A stretch of 64,000 nt of DNA from Daphnia carinata (Eukaryota > Arthropoda > Branchiopoda > Diplostraca > Daphniidae). The stretch covers positions 9,207,534-9,271,533 of the forward strand of contig NC_081331.1 of NCBI RefSeq assembly GCF_022539665.2, read 5' to 3'. Positions 51,900 to 64,000 of the stretch are shown here, piece by piece; positions within the stretch are counted from its first letter, which is position 1, and each line of letters opens with the position of its first letter. The position numbers and the translations under genes are program-made. The notes under the pieces were generated by a model. It saw nothing but the letters and a program-made list of their open reading frames with translations, had not been told where the DNA came from and made no database searches.

Positions 51900-53434
51900 A
51901 ACACTTGTTCTTGGTCGTTATTTGAACTGTTTGTCTGAAACGGGCCCTCACATCCAAACCCAACGTACGTCCACATATTACAAAAAAAAAAACTAAAAAC
52001 GCGGCATATTATTTGATGCTTTGCTATATTTTGATAGTCAGCAATTACTGTAAGGGACAGGGCTCTACACTATAAAAAGACTACTAAAATTTTGGGACAG
52101 ATCAGAATCTTAACGCGCGACATGGGTAATCATGCTGTTTCATGTTCTTTGTTTACTTTATGTTTTTGTTTTTCAAAGAACGAAGGCTAAATATATTTCC
52201 ACGGTAGGCTGTCGTGCCAAGACGGTCAGAACTGTCATTTACCACGACATCTTTCGTGGCAAGAAAAAAGTATTTGTCTATTAACGTGAGAGCTGGTTCT
52301 CTCCCTTCGTGGCGGTAAGGCGGTAAACTCAAGTATATTTATTGCCTCGATATATTTCGTGGCAATTAGCCAAGATTTGCCAATAATTGCCACGAAAAGA
52401 TTTCGTCCTCTTCTGCCACTGCAACAGTTGATTCAGCTATAACTGATTAATTATTGCCACGAAGGGAATCGTTTGCAATCCATTCTAATTCAACATTATA
52501 ATGTTTTCATTGGATTTTCTTTTTCTTTCTTTACAACATATCAAAAGTTGCATTTTTGAAATCTGACGTATTTCAAAATAATTGTTGTATGCGTACAATG
52601 TGCGGTTACATCTGTTTGTATCTTTTCATTAAAAAAAACTTAATCGAATTAGTTGTGTCGATCTGCCATTGTAATAGCAATGCACCTTAAGAAATTATAA
52701 CGATCTTTTCTCAAGAATTGTGTAGATCACTAGGAGTCGAACATAGATCTTTTAAATCTTCGAACGTCTATCTCGATTCGAATTTGAACACGATAGCCCG
52801 CATGTTGCTTGCTTGTTGTGTTGCATGTTGCTTACATTCCCAAAAAGCTTGGCGCCTTTGCGATAAAATGCACATAATTTTTTTAAGAAATATTGAAATC
52901 TAAAAGACAAAATACTACCTACTATTACATGACATGATGACAGATGGCGTTTATAGCCGGCCAGTTTTCGACTATTTTCTGCCATGATTGGTGCAGTCGG
53001 CCTTTATTAAGAAAATGTTCTGTCCTGTGGCTTTGAATATTACTGTAGCCAAAAAATATCCAGAATTAGGAACGTTACTATATGTAAATGCTACGGTAGA
53101 TTCTAGACACTGGTTAACACCAAGTCACTGCAAATAATGAATGGAGCGTGGAAAAATTGGCCAATAAATATCAATCGGTTCTCCATAATTTTTTCCACTG
53201 TTTTCAACTTGGTTCCGGAAATACTATATTTGCGTTAGTTGCAGGATGTGTGTATGCTAGACAGTCATCATAGAATGAAATGCCTCCTGGCGGCAAATTC
53301 TGGCATGCATTTGTATTGGCGAAGATCTAAGAGCAGGGTAATGTTGAGACCTGTAGTCTAGTTACGGGGGTGTTTCTTTATGGTCACTTTTGTTAGTTGT
53401 CCTACCGAAGTTCGTTAAAAGTACCAAATTACAA
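51900..53434. other. Divergent intergenic region between the cyclase and PIP4P
   Basis: No extracellular ligand-binding-domain exon for the cyclase was found on the minus strand. An inverted-repeat cluster with the motif TCGTGGCA/TGCCACGA occupies 52241-52464. The remainder is AT-rich and probably contains the promoters of both flanking genes. Confidence 0.5.
52241..52464. repeat. Cluster of inverted repeats with a TTCGTGGCAATTA core
   Basis: Perfect 14-bp arms at 52355-52368 (TTTCGTGGCAATTA) and 52384-52397 (its reverse complement) are separated by 15 bp. The same core recurs as CCACGA..TCGTGGCA near 52242-52261, TTCGTGGCGG near 52306-52315 and TTATTGCCACGAA near 52451-52463. The arrangement resembles the subterminal repeats of a non-autonomous DNA transposon (MITE), but no terminal repeats or target-site duplication were defined. 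Confidence 0.6.
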
Positions 53435-54902
53435 ATGCCGTCTGATGAACGGAAACCTCTTGTTAGCCATGATTATGGGGGAGATCTGGCTGCTAATATT
53501 GCGCAAGGTAAGTTTACTACAAAATCTTCGAGGAACCCAAGGGCTAAGGCAATGATTTCATCTCCGAAAATGTTATCTTGTCTATGAGTCACAATGGTGT
53601 CAGTATACACCTGGCGGCTTCTTGGTGTCCTTTTTTTGAAATATGATTGTTCACACATCATCTAGCAGTGCTTTTATTTACCAGAAGTTGATGAAGTTTC
53701 CCCACCCTATGGATCCACAAATGACACAAGCTCATGGACAACAGGAGCAGCACAGTTAAATGGAAACCCTATGGTTACTTGTAGAGTGTGCCAAGCTCTC
53801 ATTGACATCTCTGGTAAAAAAGATCAGCATGTTGTTAAGTGCGCTGAATGTCATGAAGCAACAGTAAGTTTGATTTAAAACTTCTTATTAAATATGATTG
53901 TTGTACCCAAACATTGGGCAATGAATTATTTTTGTCATACCATCAGCCTATTAGGAATGCACCACCAGGAAAAAAATATGTACGCTGTCCTTGCAACTGC
54001 CTCTTAATATGCAAAGCCACATCTCAAAGGATTGCCTGCCCAAGACCAAGTTGCAAGAGGATCATCAATCTGACACCAAACCCAACTAACCCTTCAGTCC
54101 CATCTGTTCCTGGAATGTGCCGTGTCACATGTGCCCATTGCCATGATACATTTTTGGCTGTACCATTTAAAATTTGCCATTTAATGTTTTATATACTTAT
54201 ATACATACTCTTCTGTTCCAGTTCAACACTCTGACAAATGCTTTAGCTCGATGCCCGCATTGCAGAAGAGTGTAAGTATTATTACCAACTAGTGGGCTTT
54301 AGGTTGCTTGTGGTAAAATATGGTTTTAAGTTTTGGCTGCTATACATATTCTGTTTTTAAAAATTGGGTTAACTGAGCTCAAACAATCTGATTTGTGTTG
54401 ATGAAAATGGTAGCATTCACACTATCTTTATTAGTACCTTCAACAATAACATTTTTTACATATGATTCTCTTATGCATTTGTACCTTTTATATGCATATT
54501 TATTTAAAGGCTTCCTTTAAAAATTACAGGTCATCTGTTGGGCCGGATTTCGCCAGGAAGAGGGCAACTATTTTCTTGGTTTTAAGCATGGTTTTTATCG
54601 CCGTTGGTGTCGGAGTAACGGTTCGTAACTTAAAATTACTCATCAGGATTGTGTAATCAAGTTTAACTTTCTTTGATAGTGGGGTACTTATCAAATAGCA
54701 GCTTCCAAAGGAGGAATGTACGTGGTATACGTGGGTAAGTTTTTCGCTCCTTAAAAAAAAATAAAATAAAATAAAACATACGTAAAGATCTGATTGACAT
54801 CTTTCTTCTCTTACAGGAGCTTTTCTGATTGCCTTGATCTTATTTATTCGGAGCATCTACTATTGGACGATGAAAGTCAGCGTGATAGAAGGACCCATGT
54901 AA
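53435..54902 (+). CDS. Phosphatidylinositol-4,5-bisphosphate 4-phosphatase (PIP4P/TMEM55)
   Basis: Seven exons: 53435-53507, 53685-53863, 53947-54159, 54222-54271, 54530-54620, 54680-54734 and 54817-54902 (TAA), 248 residues. PIP4P1/2 (TMEM55B/A) remove the 4-phosphate of PtdIns(4,5)P2 at late endosomes and lysosomes. The cytosolic part carries Cys pairs arranged as zinc-binding motifs ([32 protein letters not shown]). The proposed CX5R catalytic motif is visible as CKATSQR in [20 protein letters not shown]. Two membrane segments follow ([18 protein letters not shown] and [13 protein letters not shown]), separated by a short loop. This matches the family's usual layout and length. The exon 3 donor (TTTTTGGCT|GTACC) is weak but keeps phase. 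The gene is divergent from the cyclase at its left. Confidence 0.94.
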
Positions 54903-57595
54903 TCAGCTCGGTTTCCTTCAGATTAGTTTTGCTATTGCGTTTATCTACCTTTTTTCTTGTATCTTGCTTTTCATATTAATGTAGAAATATGTTTACTCAT
55001 GATGATAGTTAAGTGGCATATGCACATCCCCTAAACGGAGAACGGTACAGGCAAACAAATTGTGAACGTTTTACCTTAAGATTTAAAGGACATTCCACGT
55101 TTGCATTGCTGTTTTCGTTCAATTAAGCGTCTCCACTACTGTACTCTTCCAAAATTTCTCCTTAACGGAACTTGATTATTCATCGCCCTCCATCCCAACG
55201 TCTTTTTTACGAAGCGATCGGTCGAAAAATATTTGCTTTTCTACTCGGAACTCCTGAGGTATCTATTATAACAGTCACATTATGATAGAAACGATATTGA
55301 TCTATGAAACAGGCCTTATGTAATTTAGCGGGCCAGAGTTAAAACTGAGTAAAACTTATTGGCTTCCGTGTAAACAGGCGGTTCATTTAACTCCTAAACC
55401 GTGTAGCAGTTCTCCTTGAAACCTAAAATGTCATCATTCGCTCATTCGAATGTACCCCATTCAGTGATTTTGGTTTATTCTAGTTATCTAAAGAATTTAT
55501 TGATGTGCGTAAACTCCCTGCGGTAGTTCCGGACAGTAGGAGTGATGGAAGGCTTAAACGTTTCCATCAACCACTGTTCCATGATCGGTTAAACTATATG
55601 TTGTTTTGAATAAATACGCATAGATTCTTACCATCTGTTCTCCTCTTCGAGCAACTTATTAATAGTTACTTGTTAAGATTGCATAATCCATTGTGGATAA
55701 ATGTAAACGGGAAGTATTCGGCGTAAACTTGTTCTGTCGATTCTGAGAAAGTTAACCTCAAACATACAAGCGCATGTATATACAGTAGTGTATATCCAGG
55801 TCACCTAAAACATTCGTCGACTGCCCAACTTCAGACATCCCGGCAATTGGTAGGCTTTCCACGGAAGACTTCAAGTTAATCAGAAGCCTTAATTTAGACA
55901 AAATGACGGCATGCTGCAGCTTATATGGTATCACAAGCTGATATCACCACCCCACTGATAATCACTCAAACGTTGGTGGAAATTAAGAGAATAGGAAATA
56001 TGAACACTTTGAAAAAATGAAAAATATGCGAAGCCGTAAAGGAGACAAATACCTCCACTATACGTGTCTTTAACTGGGACATTGGTTGACACTTCGCGCA
56101 GCCCCTTTTATTTATCATAATTCGTCGTCTTTTAGTCGAATGTATGTCTTTGCGCGTAGACTACTTCAGTTTTTATGAATTACTCTAGCACACCAACGGA
56201 CCTACACAACAAGAAAGTAAAAGGCTTTGACATAGTTTAATTCTTTTCCTTCATCTTTGCCGCAGTGCAGTGTAGCAGTAGAATATTTCTGGAATAAAAC
56301 TAGTACCAAAAGATGAATAAAATGTGGTTTAAAAATTGAAAGTGCAAGGTTATCTAAAGTTGTACGTATTTTCTTTGCAACCGAAACACTATATGACGTA
56401 ATACACGGATCATAAACAGATTGCGGCAGCAGAATGAAAATTCAGAGCAGGGGGCCTGGATGTATTGACAATCATGTTCCATGACTTCCATTGTTCAGCA
56501 GATTTTTATCATAACTGAATTATCTAGCCTGAAAGCAAAATGCCAGAACGAAGAGGAAATACGTAAAACCAGTAGCGTGTAATAAACTGAAGTAGGACAG
56601 CAGCTAAACACTGATTATTAGCCATACCCGAGTTACGTGTCATTCCTCCTTCGTGTCATGCCTATTTCTGTTTTGGATACTCTTTTGGTATTTGGGAGTT
56701 CGATTTGGAGACAGACGGTCGATTAGCTTGCGGCAGTCTGTCCGCTGGCATTGCAGCCGAAGGAATTGCCTGCAGCTTTGGTTCCGCAGTTGACCATACA
56801 AACGGGGAAAAACTTTGAAGAAATCGGCAGAAGTCTTAGCTATATTGCAGCGCGGAATAGTTACGGTGAGTTGTTACTTGGTTTTGAAAATTATTCATTC
56901 CAAATAAGGCATTAGTTAGTTCTACTTAATCGTAAACGTGCGTTATTTTTTATTTATAGCTCAATGTTTGCTTAATTTACAGCACACAACATGGGGGTTC
57001 TATGTGTAGTTCTCAGGAGAGCAGTTCTTAATTTGAGTCAGTTTTGATTGTTGACGTCAATGTTGTACACGGTTTAATGCTTGCGTGGCTTCATGTACGT
57101 ATTCTGAGTTATAGTAGAAAAATGGGTAACAAAATTGCCTCGCAATAGCTTTTCTTCTCGACAGTATTTTTTTATTTAAAAATAAATAGGTACATGATAA
57201 AGCCCAGTGTAATTAGCCAAAGCTCATTTTGCTGGATTGCCATTCATAAATCGCCCTTTCGTATCAAAATTCTAGCTTTTACAAGCAACGGTTCGCAGTT
57301 GGTGAAAAAAAAAGTAAAGGAAAATGCAGACGAGAGGGCAGTGTGGGTTTTCGCTGTAGTTGTGGTATTCCGCACAGTTCCCTACCTACTCCTGTGCCAA
57401 ACGAGCTCCCACCGCTGCAAAGGGAATTCTCTTTTTCGTTTACGCTGTGTAGTTGCTTAAAGATTTAGCGGCATTTGGTTTTGTTTATGTGGAGTTTGAA
57501 AAACGAGGTCCGAAAAATTAAACTATGATGGGCGAATTATATCTTCTGTTTTTTCTATTGATAATTGAAGCCAAAAGACATCAGACGTAACGGCC
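54903..57595. other. PIP4P 3' UTR and upstream region of the next gene
   Basis: No coding exon recognised. An AATAAA signal occurs near 55608. A possible 5' untranslated exon with a donor (TACGGTGAGT) near 56864 lies upstream of the next plus-strand gene. The frame at 57194-57460 has no known motif. Confidence 0.5.
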
Positions 57596-59603
57596 ATGGC
57601 AGAGGGTAACTCGTCACAGACGGGGAAATTTTGTAGCCGCATTCCTCGGTTACAACGATCTGTATCCTTCCATGGTAAGGAATATAAATCCACCACAAGT
57701 AATGAGGCAACGGAGGAGGAGTTGACAGAAGCTCTAGACGATCTCCGCTCTTTGAGCAGCGTTTCCAGTGTTGCGTCGTGTGCAGTGTCCAGTAGGTCAT
57801 ATGGGAGAGCTGTCGAATCTGCCTTCGAAATTCAGAAAACAAATTCTCCAAGATTTACGTTGCACTGCTCTACCCCACCAAATAATGGATTCCCGGGGGA
57901 ATATTTAACACCTACCCAAAGGGCCAACAGAACCATTCGACAGCTCAAGTAACCCAGGCAGAGAATTGGCCGTTTTGCTGGCAGCCTTTTCTTCAACATG
58001 TACCATTTTTTTTTAGGTCATTACTGAAGGAATCGAAGACCGACAGCAATTACAAAGATTTCGAGATACAACGCCTGACACGCGAACTTGTGCTTTTACG
58101 TTTGGAACATGCTCAGTGCGGAAAAGACACAGTCAGAGGGGAAAAGGAACCTGATAATTCTTTACCCTTGGCGGCGCCATCTCTAGCCGATTCAGGTCAT
58201 TTCGATGATTTGTCGTACCAAGCAAACCAGTTAAAGGATTCTTTAGTAGAAAAAGAAGTTGATTCGCTAGCCACCGGTAGTTGGATCATGGAGAGAAGCC
58301 GGATTGCAAATTTTCATACAGAAAAAATGGACGATTTGCTAAGGCGGCATGCCCACGAGGTAATTAAGAATTTTCATTCCCCCCAAAAAATGCTTTAACC
58401 CTTCAGTCATTTTAGATACAGCAAGTGAGAAGTCGATTTACAGATCGGCTTGAGGCAGCTTTAACCCAACTCAGTGATTCTAATACGCGTTACGCAAACC
58501 TGTTAACCAGCCATGATTTAAGTCGACAAGAGCTAGAGCAAAACACGAAGGAACAACTTCGATTGCGTCAGAAAATCGAATCACTTGAGCAAAAACTTGC
58601 GCAGCTTCAGATAGATATGGAAGATCGCGAAACGATGGTACTTTAAATGCCGGAAAAATTAGTGCAGATACCAACCATTCACTAACTTATTGGATTGTTT
58701 AGGAATATGAAACGCGAGAAAAGGAATTATCTCAAATGGAAAACCTCTCTGCAGAGTTGGCATGCAAAAATCAAATAATCTTGGATCTCCAGTCGACATT
58801 GGAACGTTTATCCGCTGCAGCTGACGAAGCTCGAACCGGGACCCAGAATCTACAAGCCGTAGCGTCGACATTAGAGCAGCAACAGGTAATTGCCAATCAC
58901 TAAAAATAGGTTTTCATTGATCCTGGAGTAATCTCAAGTGAGGACTGACAAGTGACTTTCGGCAGGTTATTTTTAATTCATCAAGGGCTTGGATATCGGG
59001 AAACGAAGCTATTACTCTCTGGCTCTGCCTTCACAAGCAAACCCGAAGGGTGGTTTAACGAGCTTCCAGTGTCTGCTACCACCAGGTTATCCCCTGTAAA
59101 CTGATTCTCTGCTTGCTTTTTCCCCTATTGTCTTTCCCTTTAAAGAGAGCTAGGCTTTGTTTACAAAATTTCGTCAAATAAGGAACCTGCCGAAAGTCCT
59201 TATCTGTTTTGTTTTTATGTAACCAGTACCACACCCTACTCGTACATATACTCCCCCTTAAATCAATTAATTTAAGTTTTGCCAATTAGCTCTTGTGTGA
59301 GCCGTTCGCTTAATTATGACTTTTCACTTAGTTTCTGAATTCAATCTTTGTTTGCAGGTGGAACTAGGAAGCTCTAGTTCGCAAAATTGCGCGATTGTGA
59401 ACGACAAACCCAGGATAAACAATGCCAACCATCCGTCTCCAGATCCTTCCGTCATGCTAAAATTTCTGCGTTCTGCAATATTTTATTTATTAACAGACAG
59501 TGAAAACGGAGCTGAACATCTGCGAGCCATTCAAAGTATTCTGGAATTCAGTACGGAAGAACGTTGTGCGGTAGAACGTATGGGAAGGCTTGGGTATTTG
59601 TAA
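57596..59603 (+). CDS. Coiled-coil protein with C-terminal GRIP-like domain (quick-to-court-like)
   Basis: Five exons: 57596-57948, 58017-58359, 58416-58637, 58703-58885 and 59358-59603 (TAA 59601-59603), 448 residues. The N-terminus is Ser-rich and basic. The block LTPTQRANRTIRQLKSLLKE opens a first coiled coil. Residues about 215-375 form a longer coiled coil (SRFTDRLEAALTQLSDSN and QLRLRQKIESLEQKLAQLQI). The C-terminal block VMLKFLRSAIFYLLTDSEN, followed by HLRAIQSILEFSTEE, resembles the GRIP-type Golgi-targeting fold seen in golgins and reported for Drosophila quick-to-court. A Golgi or vesicle tether role is likely but inferred. The assignment to that particular family is from memory and should be treated as moderate. 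An AATAAA lies at about 59702. Confidence 0.8.
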
Positions 59604-60711
59604 AATTCTAAATGACTAACCACGGGTATCATTAAAAGACTGCGGTATACCTGATTCACTAACATAAGCTGCGAAAGTATAAATTAAATCTATTAGACAA
59701 CAATAAAGTTTCTTTAAATTTGGTGCTTTTAGACTTTCTCTTTCAGCTTTTAGTAATTTAACAATAAACCTGGCGGAATATTAAATTAATATTATGTCAA
59801 AAATTTCAACAGTTATCCAGATGACTATGGTAAAACTGCTTATTTTGATAGCTTTGGAGCTGATTACCATAGCCTACACGGGGGAAAGCGGGGAAAACTA
59901 ACGATGCAAGATATTTTACCTCCACTGCATATGTAAAGCAAATAGGCAACTCCTGCCTCCCTTTTTAGTCATTGAAAAGTACCAGCGGCTGCTGAGACAA
60001 ATAGTTAAAATTTTACCATTTGGAAGCATGCTGTTTGTATGAATTTTACAATTTATAGAGGAAGTAATCGACGTGTAACCTAGGTGATTTGCGAACGCAC
60101 TCGCGCGCTGCCGAACTGTGCCTTCCCCGTCGAATATTTCTTATGGGACACAAAGGTTGTCTTCGTAAATAATTCGCAGTACAGAAGCCTACAACAAGAT
60201 TATAGCAACAATTTCATTTTTTTAAATGCCAATGAATAAGCTTAATTTTAATCATATTTGATAGTAAGTATGTACGTATTGGTTAGGTTTCTAATGTTCA
60301 CGGCGTTTTAAGGGCCAAAGATTATTATGCCAATAGATCAACGAACTAAAGAAAGAATAAATCTTTAAATATTCTGTTTACTCGTTTATTTAGTTTTTAC
60401 GATTTTTAGCCCTTTTTTGTTGGCGCCTATAGCAACACGCGCAAACAGAGGTTTGAAAAGAGAGTAAAACACATCATTATACTTTTTCATTCGAGCAATT
60501 GTATCCGTACAAAACCAATGTAATGCGACAAACTGATATGCTGGAATCATGTACTCATATGGTAACGTATCGTTAGAAACAGAAATTCTCTATTATGTTC
60601 TTTGAAAACAACACAAATGTTAAGAAAACGAATAACAGTGGTGCTAGTGTTCTCAATTACAAAAGTACGAGTAAAAAAAAAAGGTTCTTTCTTTCAAGAT
60701 AGATCACGTGC
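59604..60711. other. Convergent intergenic region
   Basis: The 3' ends of the quick-to-court-like gene (+) and the hikaru genki-like gene (-) face each other. AATAAA-type signals for the plus-strand gene occur near 59702. No other gene was seen. Confidence 0.55.
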
Positions 60712-63586
60712 TTAGACACTAATGACACATACTCCTACAGCAGAAGACCACGAACCATCCTGTTGACAGTTCGACCATTTTCTTCCCTGTAATTTCCTAC
60801 CGGGTTGGCAGGAAAATTGGACTGTAGCGCCAATTTCGTACGTCGAATTATCGGGAGTTATATAACCATAGGAAGGTATTCCAGGATGGCTACAAAGCAT
60901 TTGACCTAAATCGCGCAGTTTTTGTTTGAATAATGGTATTTTTCCCCATACATAAGCGTGCGAAAACTTACACAGAGGAGCTGGGTGAGACCAAATTCCA
61001 TTTTCCATACAAGTGATTTCAGCTTGTCCCAATAGTTGGAAATTACGATTGCAAGCAAATTTCACAATATCTCCGACGAAATGGCTACTACCACTGTCTT
61101 TAATTCTAAGCAATAATATTGTTGTGTTAGTTTGGGTACTGATACGTGTTTGTTATGAATTTTAAATACCGGCCATTTAACGGGGGAAGTAGCTCAGGAC
61201 ATTCAACAACTTCAAAAACATTATTATTGTTATTATAATTTTTTTAATGCGGTTTGATTTATGTTTGATTGACGTGCGAAAAGTACAATTACCTTGGCAC
61301 GAAGGAGGAGCTGGATACCATTCCATATTTTGCTGACAAGTCGCATTATTCAGTCCAATAAGTTGGTAACCAGGTGGACAAGAAAACTTAACCTGTCAAA
61401 CAAAATTTAGTAGTATACCAATAGTAGAAAAGCAAAGAATGTTTACCATCGCCTTATACCCCACTCCGTTAAGAAAATCAAATTCTAAACGAGGATCAGC
61501 ACCATCCATATCGTAGGGGCACTGAATTAATTCGCAAACGGGCAGTCTATTCTCCGACCATAACCCTATTTTTAGAATAAAGTGATAATCGTTTAAAATC
61601 ATTTTTAACACATTTTTGTACCAGAAGTTAAGCATTCGCTGAAATTGGACCCTATCAACTGGTATCCTTCTAAACAGAAAAAAGTAATTCTTTGTCCAGC
61701 ATAGTTCCCTTCGATTACGGCATGTAGCGGCGATTCAATCACAGGAGGTGTGGGGCATTGGATTGCTAAAAAAAAAGGTAAACAAAGAACAGTTAGATTA
61801 CAGCGTGCCATTACGTAAATCTAACGAAAGAAATCTTTTCGTCAAAACAGGACACTATAATAAATCCAAATGTGAGGCGAAATACGTCAAAATGTGAAAC
61901 AAGAGCTAGTCATCCTGCCATTTCCTTCAGAGTTGTTTAAGGCAAAATCGTTCTTTGTAATAAAATGACATTAAATTGCTTACTTTGAACAACGATGCGT
62001 ATACTATTGTTATGCCCACGCGGAGTAGTACACGTGTATTCACCTTCGTCGCGCGCTTGAATGGAGAATATTGAAATCCGGAACCCTGTTCACCATAGAT
62101 TCACTAGTTAGGTGGAAAATGTAATCTAAAATTTGCTGAAACTCATAGGCCTACTTACGCCACAGCCTTTCTTCACGAGATATTGCCCAACCTAAACAAC
62201 GTTTTGATGATGAACCATTTATTTAACTATGATTGAATAGAACGAGAGGTCAGAAGAAATTTAGGTAAGTAGGACGCTCAGTTAGAAATTAATGGTGTGA
62301 ATTGTCAAGACAATTAAAGGAAGTCAAACCGAACGGATGGCTCCTGTTGACGTTATTGGATTTTTTCCAAGTCCACTGAGGATTTCCCAATTTTCTGTAA
62401 AATATACAGTCAAGATGTACGACACTTCCTGGACGAACAACCCTTCCAATAAGAACAAGGATGATAATTAATTTGTAAAACAAAGAAATACCATTTCTTA
62501 CAGTTCTCCTGCGGCGTTCTCCCCAGCAGATCCCGTTGGAACATTCGTTTTTATTGTTGGCGGATGATCATCTATAATATTCAAATTAAAATGTGGTAAT
62601 CAAACAGAAAACTACTAAGGATTTTGTACATGTGTAACTTAGTTTTTTAACTGAACGACAATCAGAATCAAAGAGGGCGATCCTTTGAGAACGCAATAAA
62701 ATCGAATGGCAAGAGCTTTTAAATTTTAGTAAATTTGTGCCCCTCTCAATCGAGGAATTCGAAACTTTACCATAAACCCGCACAGATACATTAAAGTCAA
62801 TGAAAATCCAAATTATTTTTCGACGATATTCTGTAGTGCAAAATCGGTCCCTGTTTCTCATTCTTCGCTTTTCTTTTTAGATTTCTAACCATTTTGTAGA
62901 ACCTAATGGAATGCTTTAAAGGGTGCAAGACGAATCTGGTCAATCAAATTTTACGCCATCTGCTGTAGAAACATTTATTTCTTCGAAGGGTATAGCATTA
63001 TACCTACGAATCCTTTATGTTATCTGGGAACTATGTGCACTAATTTATTATAATAAAAAAGAAACCATTTACCAATAAATGCGGAAAGGCCATCGGAAGG
63101 TGTCGTTGGTAGACCTACATAGATCAATGTAAATAAGTCATTAAAATTGAATAGATTTTTCTTTTTTTTTTACATGTGGGTAGCTTATCACTCCATTTCC
63201 CATGGTAGCACTGGATTGAGACTGCGCCCAATAATTTCATTTTGCCAAGCACGGGACATCGGGCTACGAGAGTTGTACCGTGGGGAATGACGGCGTTTGC
63301 CTGTTTGGTCAAAAGATTTCAATTGCAGAAATTTTAAATGCGAAGACTGGAATATTAAATTACGCATTGAGTTTTTTAACTTGGTTCTACTGATATTGAA
63401 ATCAGTAAGTTTTGGAACGTCTACATTTATCGCCCTATTACTCTATTGGTAATATTGCATTTTATGCAAGTTTTGTGCTTACCGGTAAAGGACTGTGATG
63501 TCCATAATATGAAAGAATAAGATTTTTTTCGTCGGGAATATGTAGACGGCAATTTTTCAAAAGTGGTTGGTACCAGTCATATTTTT
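60712..63586 (-). CDS. hig: Hikaru genki-like secreted Ig/sushi protein (C-terminal part)
   Basis: Thirteen exons in consistent phase: 63483-63586, 63174-63300, 63073-63114, 62502-62571, 62330-62442, 62159-62191, 61984-62085, 61622-61765, 61447-61565, 61293-61392, 61170-61209, 60972-61105 and 60712-60905 (TAA). They encode 440 residues plus a partial codon; the first is entered two bases into a codon, so the N-terminus lies further upstream. Order: one sushi-like module (NCRLHIPDEKNLILSYYG to QCYHGKWSDKLPTC), an Ig domain (VVHLDCIFYRKLGNPQWTW, FRISIFSIQARDEGEYTC), then four sushi/CCP modules, each with paired Cys and a W before the last Cys (NNATCQQNMEWYPAPPSC, EITCMENGIWSHPAPLC, SNCQQDGSWSSAVGVC). 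One Ig followed by CCP repeats is the layout of Drosophila Hikaru genki, a secreted synaptic-cleft protein that organises acetylcholine receptors. The 66-bp intron at 60906-60971 is open in frame and easily mistaken for coding. Confidence 0.85.
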
Positions 63587-63806
63587 CTAATAAATAAAAA
63601 ACGTAAGACAATTTAACGCTAAACAACGAAAGAACTAGCCTACTTTACTTCTAAATGACATCCTGCCAATATAAAACCTTACGGGTACTGTTTGAATTAT
63701 TTATTTATTATTTTTTTTTTTTGCTTTGTGCTTTTCGGCGTCATATCTTAGCAGGCTATAAGTAAGCGTTCACCGAACCGTACTGTACGTACATATTACA
63801 GAGAGG

Positions 63807-63962
63807 ATGGAGGGGACTCCTGGAGATTCACTCGGGGAAGGCCACTTGTTTTTACCCGAAATGTATCACTCATTGTTTAGCAGCAGCTATACAGACCGAG
63901 AGGTTGGCAAACCTCTGGCAAAGTGTACGGGATGCAAACATTTTACCTTTGATCCACAATAA
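63807..63962 (+). CDS. Possible small ORF of 51 residues
   Basis: ATG at 63807 to TAA at 63960-63962. The product is hydrophilic and ends with a CxxC pair (CTGCKHFTFDPQ). I recognise no family, and it overlaps the likely upstream region of the minus-strand hig-like gene. It is listed only because it is intact and of coding-like composition; it could equally be chance. Confidence 0.2.
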   Translation: MEGTPGDSLGEGHLFLPEMYHSLFSSSYTDREVGKPLAKCTGCKHFTFDPQ

Positions 63963-64000
63963 TTTTTGCCCAAAATTTTTAATTTGGCTTTATAATCACA

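Overview
The window is eukaryotic nuclear DNA. Genes are split by many short GT..AG introns (often 55-80 bp), spacers are AT-rich with long homopolymer runs, and the gene set is arthropod-like (NRF1/ewg, Lnk, Tao, shifted/WIF1, COQ7, receptor guanylate cyclase, PIP4P, quick-to-court-like, hikaru genki-like). The compact introns together with this gene set suggest a branchiopod crustacean such as Daphnia. That is an inference; no species marker was read. Exon boundaries below were worked out by eye from splice signals, phase and remembered family sequence. Every multi-exon model closes with consistent phase unless stated.

Layout, left to right. 21-3829 (+): 3' part of an NRF1/erect wing transcription factor. 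5753-8008 (+): complete SH2B/Lnk adaptor. 9551-9960: remnants of a retrotransposon gag in inverted arrangement. 11579-13505 (-): 3' two exons of a SAM-domain protein resembling SAMD7/11. 13.5-21.1 kb: long spacer. 21407-26365 (+): complete Tao (TAOK) kinase in 14 coding exons. 28.64-28.77 kb: relic of the next gene. 29892-32249 (-): single-exon coiled-coil protein. 32867-35163 (+): intron-containing, decayed partial copy of Tao. 36941-44975 (-): complete shifted/WIF1 gene, with COQ7 (38587-39321, +) nested in one intron. 49360-51899 (-): a guanylate cyclase with a transmembrane segment, kinase homology and cyclase domains but no visible ectodomain. 53435-54902 (+): PIP4P/TMEM55 phosphatase. 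57596-59603 (+): coiled-coil protein with a GRIP-like C-terminus. 60712-63586 (-): C-terminal part of a hikaru genki-like Ig/sushi protein running toward the right edge.

The genes do not form one pathway. Several are signalling components (Lnk in insulin/RTK signalling, Tao in Hippo/JNK, Shf in Hedgehog or Wnt ligand handling, the cyclase, Hig at synapses), beside housekeeping enzymes (COQ7 for ubiquinone, PIP4P for phosphoinositides). The points most worth a second look are the ectodomain-less cyclase with a substituted metal-binding Asp, the mosaic Tao pseudogene next to a relic of its neighbour, the in-frame mini-introns and microexon candidate, and an inverted-repeat cluster at 52.24-52.46 kb.
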